Below, piece by piece: positions 59,301-64,000 of a stretch of DNA of 64,000 nt. The notes beneath the pieces are model-generated. The model was given only the letters and a program-made list of their open reading frames with translations. It was not told the origin of the DNA and did not search any database. The stretch is taken from positions 51,999 through 115,998 of the forward strand of contig CAZGIM010000013.1 in assembly GCA_964525995.1 (NCBI GenBank), read 5' to 3'. A program made the position numbers and the translations under genes. Source of the stretch: CAIVAT01 sp964525995 (GTDB taxonomy: Bacteria; Bacteroidota; Bacteroidia; Bacteroidales; FEN-979). How positions within the stretch are numbered: position 1 is the first letter of the stretch; every line of letters begins with the position of its first letter.

Positions 59301-62276
59301 ACCTTTTACCACCCACCGGTGAGTTGGACCCTGCTCGGTAATTTCGGATTGCTGACCTCCAATGCAGAAGGCATCCAGGTTAAATTCGACGACCAGAGCG
59401 GCAAATGGTATGGCTGGGTGAACAACGAAAACACCATCATCCGGCTCGACTTCGGGAACTCGCTGTGGAACACACCGGTCGCCGTAAATATCGGACCCTT
59501 CCCACAGTTCACCATGGCCCACGGACTGGTGATCGAAAAGGAAAACAATGCCTGGGTAGGATTTGTGACCTGCTCCACCGGAAAACTGCTCCGGCTGGAT
59601 TTTGGTAACAGCCCTACCAACGCACCGGTCATTAACGATTTCGGGACCTTTGGCGGGAACCTGCTGAACCCGACGGCAATGAGTCTGATCTATGAGGACA
59701 CCTGGTGGCTCTTGTATATCCTCGGAGGGAATAACATCTTGTTCAGGATCAATCTGGGATCTTCTCTGATGAACTGGCCATCCGGAAATAATTTAGGAAC
59801 ACCGACGGGTTTCAACAATCCGTCAGGGCTCAGCATAGTACGCGACTGTAGCGCGTCCATCGGCTATTTCACCAATAAAAACACAAATGAACTGGGCCGG
59901 TTGACCTTTGCGTTTACCAATACACTGGTTGCTAATGGAACAAACCTGGGAAACATCGGGGGACTGGATCAACCCTATTCAGTTTCGGAAATTGCCAGGG
60001 AACACGACACCCTGATTGCGCTGGTTACCAATCAGGCCAACAATTCGCTGACCCGACTGGCATTTCTCCCGTGTACCGGCGTTTCTCCCTCCGCTTCAAC
60101 TGCTTATGATCCTCCGACGGTTTATTATAACCAACCGGGTGTATTCAACATTCAACTGGTGGTGGATGAAGGACAGGTCACGCAAGCCGCGACCTGCAAA
60201 CCAATCGTGGTGGTCGACGCCCCGTCGTTCAGTCTTGGCAGCGATGTGTCGGTTTGTCCGGGAGTTCCCGTCATCCTCGATGCCGGGCCCGGGTTCGACA
60301 GCTATCTCTGGTCGACCGGAGCTTCCACCCAGACGATCACCGTCTTCATGGCCGGGACCTATACGGCAACGGTAACAAAGTACGATTGTCAGATGACAGA
60401 TGCTGTCGATGTGAACTGGCTGCCCGCGCCCGTCGTGAACCTCGGTCCCGACCAGTCCATCTGCAACGGACAGTCTGTTACCTTCGACGCAGGCTCATGC
60501 ATCGGTTGTACTTACGAATGGAGGGATCTCGGCTCCGGCCTCGTGGTGGGAACAAATCAAACCTATATCACCGGAACCCCAGGAACATACAGCGTCACTG
60601 TGACTGGCCCCGGTGGCTGTGCCGGTGAGGATGCGGTTCAACTTACGGTCTCCTCTACCATAGTAATGGGTGTGACGGTTTCCGGCCCCACGGGAACGGT
60701 TTGTACGGGGAGTCCGGTCACTTTCCTGGCGAATTTAACCAATGCGGGGAGTTCACCTGCCTATCAATGGAAGGTGAATGGCGTCAATGCAATCAATGGA
60801 ACCAATGCAAGCAATACCTACGTGCCGGCCGACGGCGATCTGGTTTCCTGCGTCGTTACCTCATCCGATCCCTGTGTTTCCAACAATCCGGCATCAAGCC
60901 CGCAGGTGGCGGTTACAGTGAGTCCCATCCTGCCGGTGAGCGTCAGCATTACCCCCTCGGCCAATCCCTTCTGCACGGGGAGTCCGGTTTTGTTTACGGC
61001 AACGCCCGTCAATGGCGGCTCAAATCCCGTGTTTCAGTGGATGGTAAATGGCATCAACACCGGAAGCAACAGTCCAACGTTCAGTTACATCCCGGTCAAC
61101 GGTGATCAAATCATTGTCCATTGTCAATCGTCCATTGTCAATTGTGTTTCCGGCAATCCCGCGGTATCGAACGCCATCATGATGGTTGAAAATACCAGCC
61201 TTCCCGCCGGTGTAACGATTGCGGCGTCTTCCAATCCTTTCTGCGCAGGGAGTCCGGTATTGTTTACAGCAACGCCCGTCAATGGCGGCGCTTCACCGGC
61301 GTACCAATGGAAAGTCAACGGAGTCAATGTACTCAGTGCAACCAATACGACCTATTCGTACCCGGCAAGCAACGGGGATGTGGTGCAATGTGTCATGACC
61401 TCAAACCTGATTTGTGTAATATCCAATCCCGCTACCTCAACCTCTCTCACGATGATCGAATGGGAATCACCAAACGTAAGCTTTACCGCCTGTTTCGACA
61501 CCATCACCACCGTCAGCGCCAAACCCTTCCGGCTCAAAGGAGGATTACCCCTTGGCGGAACCTACTCCGGCCCGGGCGTCAACTATGCCACCGGTATCTT
61601 TACCCCATCCACTGCCGGTCCCGGAACCCACACCATCACCTACACCTACACCAACACCCTCGGCTGTTCTTCAATCAGTCAATCACTTATTCACTCATTC
61701 ACTCAATCACTCATTCCTTGCGGCAGCACCCTGACGGATATCAGGGATGGTAACGTGTATCCCACCGTGCAAATCGGCTCGCAGTGTTGGATGCAGAAGA
61801 ACCTGGATTACGGAACCACCATTCCAACCATCATTCATCAAACCGACAACTGCATCGCAGAGCAGTATCTTCAATCGTCAATCGTAAATCCTGGCAATCG
61901 TAAATCCCTTTATCAGTGGGACGAACTCATGCGTTACGAATCCGCCCCCGGCAGCCAGGGCCTCTGTCCGCCCGGCTGGCATGTCCCCTCCGAAAGCGAC
62001 TGGAACATCCTATTTAACTACTACGACGGGCAAAGCCGGGCCGGCGAAGCGCTTATGGATCCTTTTTTGAATGGTTTCAAAGCCGACCCCGACGGGGTGC
62101 TGTATCAAAATACCATCTGGAGCTTTGCCGATTTTGCCGTCCTCTTCTGGTCCTCCACCCCGGTCGATGCCACCCACGCCTGGTCGCACGGCATGAACGA
62201 TATCAACTTCTCGGTGTCGTCGTACCCGGCTATGAAGGCCGATGCGTTTCCGGTAAGGTGTGTAAGGGATAATTAA
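56310..62276 (+). CDS. Giant secreted repeat protein: SBBP repeats, PKD/Ig-like domains, C-terminal FISUMP domain
   Basis: A 1988-residue surface or secreted protein, likely adhesive or polymer-binding; exact role unknown. The signal-anchor-like N-terminus (WLAVMCIALILLVIPVIHA) precedes a DUF7948-type region beginning AFVENKGQI. Seven SBBP-type beta-propeller repeats (about 289-730) each begin with a motif like LWGTYYGGS and carry a CTTDPSGNVY-type centre. A PKD-like domain follows (about 735-830), then a region of NHL-like repeats (about 940-1253; NLGNPGGTLNNPG, GTPTGFNNPSGLS). Next are Ig-like domains including three close repeats with F/VCTGSPV (about 1450-1720) and a FISUMP domain (about 1807-1988; YPTVQIGSQCWMQKNLDYG, PPGWHVPSESDW, FPVRCVRD). 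No type IX C-terminal sorting domain is visible. The frame opens with TTG 56301; ATG 56310 is preferred. Confidence 0.88.
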   Translation: MPDPPLLLNRLRPVSAAWLAVMCIALILLVIPVIHATANNPVLPDKKTRPGSAFVENKGQIIDQNNRPNPGVLYLLRTPGMNVQIRKGGFSYDIYTSEKSEITSQKPSDSFSDLSSLPRPVAPSLLTFHRIDIDLVGANVAGGIIACDPAPGYLNYYTAGTPAGGVTGVRSYQKVIFREIYPGIDLEFMTDRVSGFKYNIVVRPGGDLSAVVLKVSGPETSVTAAGTLLMHTSLGAVEETIPASRILLDEGNTQASVRFVQRGKDLYGLELLNPLPHAATLIVDPVPGRLWATFYGGPNWDNFEKEGCTTDNQNNVFGAGTTSSETNVATSGAFQTTYGGNIDAFLVKFNCAGTPLWATYYGGAGYEIYANCTTDPTGHVFLSGRTNSTTGLSTPGSHQPLCGGLDDCYLVKFSPEGIRLWATYYGGAEGDGSLSCTTDPSGNVYICGSSHSINGISTPGSHQQAIGSSVGPNAFLAKFDPQGVRLWGTYYGGSIDDGGYSCNTDLSGHVIICGVAKSPNNISTPGAHQEDQGGGWDGFIALFNSDGQRQWGSYYGGSAFDALYSCDFSVDGSLFFSGETSSSNNISTPGCHQFSLVGASDAILVKFNLAGARQWGTYYGGIGTTVSWDCATDAGANIFICGQTDATDMIATPGSFQPVYGGPSIDAFLVKFDPAGVRQWGTYYGGSITDCGSACAITGDTIYMAGRGSPGLATPGSYQSVPNGPSDGLIVKFVDCMAPEQPGSVSGITSICAPSAGVTYSITPVATATGYVWTVPPGATIVSGQNTTAITVDFGQTAVSGDVTVAATNACGSGMPAVLAVTVTQGIAPEILGAVNVVTGMAYFYSTQTGMTGYQWIVTGGTVVGGSPNSNNVQVMWNTPGIQTISVIFTNPAGCSVLSPTIVNVMVNLMPDAGFTAPDTVCTGSPVQIQNQTHTGNTWQWYLCSANAAADPLGTNLGNPGGTLNNPGYITLARENDDCFSFISSHGSGIIRLHHGSTFYHPPVSWTLLGNFGLLTSNAEGIQVKFDDQSGKWYGWVNNENTIIRLDFGNSLWNTPVAVNIGPFPQFTMAHGLVIEKENNAWVGFVTCSTGKLLRLDFGNSPTNAPVINDFGTFGGNLLNPTAMSLIYEDTWWLLYILGGNNILFRINLGSSLMNWPSGNNLGTPTGFNNPSGLSIVRDCSASIGYFTNKNTNELGRLTFAFTNTLVANGTNLGNIGGLDQPYSVSEIAREHDTLIALVTNQANNSLTRLAFLPCTGVSPSASTAYDPPTVYYNQPGVFNIQLVVDEGQVTQAATCKPIVVVDAPSFSLGSDVSVCPGVPVILDAGPGFDSYLWSTGASTQTITVFMAGTYTATVTKYDCQMTDAVDVNWLPAPVVNLGPDQSICNGQSVTFDAGSCIGCTYEWRDLGSGLVVGTNQTYITGTPGTYSVTVTGPGGCAGEDAVQLTVSSTIVMGVTVSGPTGTVCTGSPVTFLANLTNAGSSPAYQWKVNGVNAINGTNASNTYVPADGDLVSCVVTSSDPCVSNNPASSPQVAVTVSPILPVSVSITPSANPFCTGSPVLFTATPVNGGSNPVFQWMVNGINTGSNSPTFSYIPVNGDQIIVHCQSSIVNCVSGNPAVSNAIMMVENTSLPAGVTIAASSNPFCAGSPVLFTATPVNGGASPAYQWKVNGVNVLSATNTTYSYPASNGDVVQCVMTSNLICVISNPATSTSLTMIEWESPNVSFTACFDTITTVSAKPFRLKGGLPLGGTYSGPGVNYATGIFTPSTAGPGTHTITYTYTNTLGCSSISQSLIHSFTQSLIPCGSTLTDIRDGNVYPTVQIGSQCWMQKNLDYGTTIPTIIHQTDNCIAEQYLQSSIVNPGNRKSLYQWDELMRYESAPGSQGLCPPGWHVPSESDWNILFNYYDGQSRAGEALMDPFLNGFKADPDGVLYQNTIWSFADFAVLFWSSTPVDATHAWSHGMNDINFSVSSYPAMKADAFPVRCVRDN
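60667..61450 (+). repeat. Three ~270-bp Ig-like coding repeats
   Basis: Units starting near 60667, 60936 and 61207 encode domains opening with VCTGSPVTFLANLTNAG, FCTGSPVLFTATPVNGG and FCAGSPVLFTATPVNGG. Units two and three are nearly identical at DNA level over the first 60 bp (e.g. GGGAGTCCGGT), indicating recent duplication or conversion. Confidence 0.85.
61112..61145 (+). repeat. ATTGTCA/ATTGTCC heptamer repeat inside the coding sequence
   Basis: ATTGTCC, ATTGTCA, ATCGTCC, ATTGTCA, ATTGTG. It lies within the second Ig-like repeat and encodes HCQSSIVNC, which interrupts the otherwise regular repeat sequence. Confidence 0.8.
61671..61717 (+). repeat. TCAATCAC/TCATTCAC octamer repeat inside the coding sequence
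   Basis: Six consecutive octamers: TCAATCAG, TCAATCAC, TTATTCAC, TCATTCAC, TCAATCAC, TCATTCC. They encode a SQSLIHSFTQSLI linker between the last Ig-like part and FISUMP. Same family as the tract at 35800-35839. Confidence 0.85.
61873..61906 (+). repeat. AATCGTA heptamer repeat inside the FISUMP domain
   Basis: AATCGTC, AATCGTA, AATCCTGGC, AATCGTA, AAT: the 7-7-9-7 pattern of the tract at 56224-56256. It encodes QSSIVNPGNRKS, an insertion in FISUMP before the conserved YQWDELM. Confidence 0.85.
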
Positions 62277-62356
62277 CCGAAGTATAATAAGGGAAATTCC
62301 ATTTTACAAAAGAAAAAGGGAATTTTTGACCAATGAAATTTTCGTAACAAAAGAAC

Positions 62357-62394
62357 GTTTACTTTATGTTTTTTATTAAATTTGCAAAGTAAAC
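62357..62394. promoter_or_regulatory. Perfect inverted repeat GTTTACTTT...AAAGTAAAC enclosing the ATPase promoter
   Basis: Nine-base arms at 62357-62365 and 62386-62394 flank a TAAATTTG -7 box (62377-62384). The right arm lies in the transcript start region, 13 nt before ATG 62407. A dimeric repressor bound here would block transcription. Confidence 0.6.
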
Positions 62395-62406
62395 AATTCA
62401 TTTTTC

Positions 62407-63531
62407 ATGATAAACAGGGAAATACAACCCATCATTGAGAAAAATCTTTTTCAAAAAAAGGTTGTAGTTATTTACGGTCCAAGGAGGGTTGGAAAAACAA
62501 CGCTGTCAAAACAATTGATGCAAACCGTCGAAAAAAACCGCTACATCAATTGTGAGTTGCTTGAGAACAAATTAGCGCTCGAAACCACAAACAGTATTGC
62601 ATTGAGGAATTTCCTGGGAAATTACAAACTGATCGTACTGGATGAGGCGCAGTATATTGCTGATATCGGCCGTATCCTGAAAATTATTGCCGATACTTTT
62701 CCCGATATCCAGTTGATTGCAACGGGCTCATCAAGTTTCGAACTTGGGAATCGCGTTGCCGAACCGCTTACAGGCCGGTCGCGGGAGTACCTGCTTTATC
62801 CGTTTTCGGTTGGTGAGATCCTTTCACTGGATGATCCTGTAACGATTATGGCAGGGCTGGAGCGGTTCTTAAGATTCGGATTGTATCCCGAAGTGTACGG
62901 AAAAACGGATGAGGAAGCGATGGAGGAGTTGACACAAATTTCGAGCAACTATTTATACAAAGATATCCTTCAATTTGAACAGGTAAAAAGACCCGGGTTG
63001 CTGCTGAACCTGTTGAATGCCCTGGCATTGCAAGTTGGAAATGAAGTTTCGCTGAACGAACTTTCACGCATGTTGCGCGAAACCGTGCCAACCATTCAAC
63101 GATACATTGAATTACTTGAGAAAGCCTTTGTCATTTTCAGACTGCGTTCGTTCAGCCGGAATCTCCGGAATGAAATAGCAAAGGGCCAAAAAATATATTT
63201 TTATGACCTTGGGATACGAAATGCCTTGATACGGAACTTCAACCCACTTAATCTCCGGAATGACACAGGCGGGCTGTGGGAAAATTTCTGTATCACGGAG
63301 CGCATGAAATTCAACCAGAACCGGCGTCGTTTCGTGAATGCGTGGTTTTGGAGGACCTATAACCAAAAGGAGGTGGATTACATCGAAGATGAAGGCGGCG
63401 TGTTACATGCATTCGAATTTAAGTACCGTGTCCCCCGGAAAAGTGAAGCGCCGAAGATTTTCTCAGAATCCTATCCTGACTCAACCTTCGCTACCATAAC
63501 CCGTGAAAACTTCCTTGAATTTTTAACGTGA
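62407..63531 (+). CDS. AAA_14/DUF4143-family ATPase
   Basis: A 374-residue member of the YhaZ/AAA_14 ATPase family. The N-terminal P-loop domain has Walker A VIYGPRRVGKTTLSKQ, Walker B KLIVLDEAQYI and sensor TGSSSFEL, with the family motif PLTGRSREYLLYPFSVGE. The DUF4143 region includes LNALALQVGNEVSLNELSRM, a winged-helix-like part, YFYDLGIRNALI and a C-terminal nuclease-like stretch (WENFCITERMK, WFWRTYNQKEVDYIE, HAFEFKYR) that recalls the restriction-endonuclease fold. These genes are scattered, often strain-specific and of unknown function; a role in defence or mobile-element control has been suggested by context. Solitary here, under a promoter inside an inverted repeat. Confidence 0.93.
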   Translation: MINREIQPIIEKNLFQKKVVVIYGPRRVGKTTLSKQLMQTVEKNRYINCELLENKLALETTNSIALRNFLGNYKLIVLDEAQYIADIGRILKIIADTFPDIQLIATGSSSFELGNRVAEPLTGRSREYLLYPFSVGEILSLDDPVTIMAGLERFLRFGLYPEVYGKTDEEAMEELTQISSNYLYKDILQFEQVKRPGLLLNLLNALALQVGNEVSLNELSRMLRETVPTIQRYIELLEKAFVIFRLRSFSRNLRNEIAKGQKIYFYDLGIRNALIRNFNPLNLRNDTGGLWENFCITERMKFNQNRRRFVNAWFWRTYNQKEVDYIEDEGGVLHAFEFKYRVPRKSEAPKIFSESYPDSTFATITRENFLEFLT

Positions 63532-63534
63532 CCC

Positions 63535-63579
63535 GGAGAAGTGATCTTTTGATAAAACCAACGAATCATCGGCTTCTCC
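63535..63579 (+). terminator. Weak terminator-like hairpin after the ATPase gene
   Basis: GGAGAAG (63535-63541) pairs with CTTCTCC (63573-63579) across a long loop, with TGAT/ATCA able to extend the stem. It is followed by a short T-rich stretch. Poor loop, so only a tentative call. Confidence 0.3.
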
Positions 63580-63711
63580 TGTTCTTTTATTCAGCTTTTT
63601 TTGTTTATCCCGTTACATACTATAATTGAGCTACGGGTTCGTTATCACAATAAAGGTAATGTTGTAGCTTCTGATTTCTACGCGTTACGTGAATGAATCG
63701 CAATTATGATG

Positions 63712-63719
63712 TAACTTTG
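63712..63719 (+). promoter_or_regulatory. TAnnTTTG -7 box ahead of the BRO-N pseudogene
   Basis: TAACTTTG, about 37 nt before the ATG at 63756 from which the broken gene would start. The 180-bp stretch before it shows no gene. Confidence 0.4.
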
Positions 63720-63755
63720 AAAGAGGAGATCTATTTTATAAAGTTTCAAGTTAAA

Positions 63756-63949
63756 TGTCAGAAGGAGTTTGACAAAAGAGACAACCATCAGATTATTCAA
63801 TCAGAAACAGGTGAGATATCACTGGGACAGTGAAAAGTAGAAGTAATATTTTTCGATTGTGGATGTGGTTGAAGTACTTACGGAAAGTCCGGATGCAGAA
63901 GCATACTGGTGCAAACTTAAAAAAAGGTTAAAGAAAGAGGGGAATGAAG
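63756..63949 (+). pseudogene. Decayed BRO-N / DinD-like (phage antirepressor family) gene fragment
   Basis: From 63770 the frame reads TKETTIRLFNQKQVRYHWDS, EK, two in-frame stops (TAG 63839, TAA 63845), then YFSIVDVVEVLTESPDAEAY, W and KLKKRLKKEGNE. This is the characteristic start of BRO-N proteins (RYHWD...EKWYFSIVDVVEVLT...YW..LK.RLKKEG), found in phage antirepressors and DNA-damage-inducible DinD. The stops fall where E and W of EKW would be. A frameshift separates the ATG at 63756 from this frame. The homology stops abruptly at 63949, where a terminator hairpin begins. Confidence 0.85.
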
Positions 63950-63985
63950 AGGCTGTCTCAAAAGTCCGAGACAGCCTCTTTTTTA
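63950..63985 (+). terminator. Strong intrinsic terminator, perfect 11-bp stem
   Basis: GAGGCTGTCTC (63950-63960), loop AAAAGTCC, GAGACAGCCTC (63969-63979), then a T tract. It abuts the truncated BRO-N frame with no intervening sequence; hairpins of this GAGGCTGTCTC type often flank insertion sequences in Bacteroidetes. Confidence 0.9.
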
Positions 63986-64000
63986 TTTATAACACCCTGA

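Noticed and set aside
58053..59522. 489-codon open frame antisense to the giant repeat protein
   Set aside because: It is a shadow of the repetitive GC-rich coding strand: many Arg/Gly/His residues, no domain, no promoter.

Overview
The window looks like chromosomal DNA from a member of the Bacteroidetes, probably an environmental Bacteroidia / Marinilabiliales-like lineage. The evidence is a full-length SprA (type IX secretion) in a ruvA-sprA-gcvH cluster, many TAnnTTTG -7 promoter boxes with almost no Shine-Dalgarno sequences, DUF1573, TlpA/DUF4369 and FISUMP-type proteins, and an RprX/RprY-like two-component pair. The species is not identified. There is no prophage or CRISPR array. The only sign of mobile DNA is a decayed BRO-N gene at the right edge.

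Layout. 1-3185: a response regulator running off the left edge, the 3' remnant of a second regulator, and a five-PAS histidine kinase. 3259-7123: a barrel-like outer membrane protein, a lipoprotein and uvrC, two of them with promoters that predict leaderless mRNAs. 7235-15611: gcvH, the 2417-residue sprA and ruvA, all on the minus strand. 15686-18306: two TlpA-type thioredoxin-fold proteins separated by a 12-bp tandem repeat. 18429-26823: GH38 alpha-mannosidase, recX, prfB with its programmed frameshift, an ArsC-like protein, fumC and a histidine kinase. 26816-30652: a GT39-like glycosyltransferase, an Nramp transporter and an aquaporin. 30761-37304: an outer membrane protein, then a TolC/MFP/RND efflux operon. 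37639-41511: gmd-fcl (GDP-L-fucose synthesis), a 63-residue beta-grasp-like protein and a 5'-nucleotidase. 41552-48747: alkaline phosphatase, a small membrane protein, DUF1573 protein, kinase/regulator pair, Gdx-like SMR pump, DUF2179 protein, small DUF2007-like protein, DedA protein and a secreted hypothetical.

48748-55713 is the most unusual part. A candidate structured small RNA has its own promoter and intrinsic terminator. It is followed by an ECF sigma factor with a small membrane partner and a divergent membrane-protein gene. The two divergent promoters of that locus share the arrangement TGCAAC-N15-TCG[C/A]C, which suggests autoregulation. Next comes a 1724-residue protein made of two complete UvrA-like halves that both lack the UvrB-binding domain: a covalent tandem UvrA2-type protein with four ATPase sites and eight CxxC motifs.

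55933-64000: tRNA-Ala(CGC), a 1988-residue secreted repeat protein (SBBP, PKD/Ig-like, FISUMP) invaded by 7- and 8-bp tandem repeats, an AAA_14/DUF4143 ATPase whose promoter lies inside a perfect inverted repeat, and a BRO-N pseudogene ending at a perfect 11-bp terminator hairpin.
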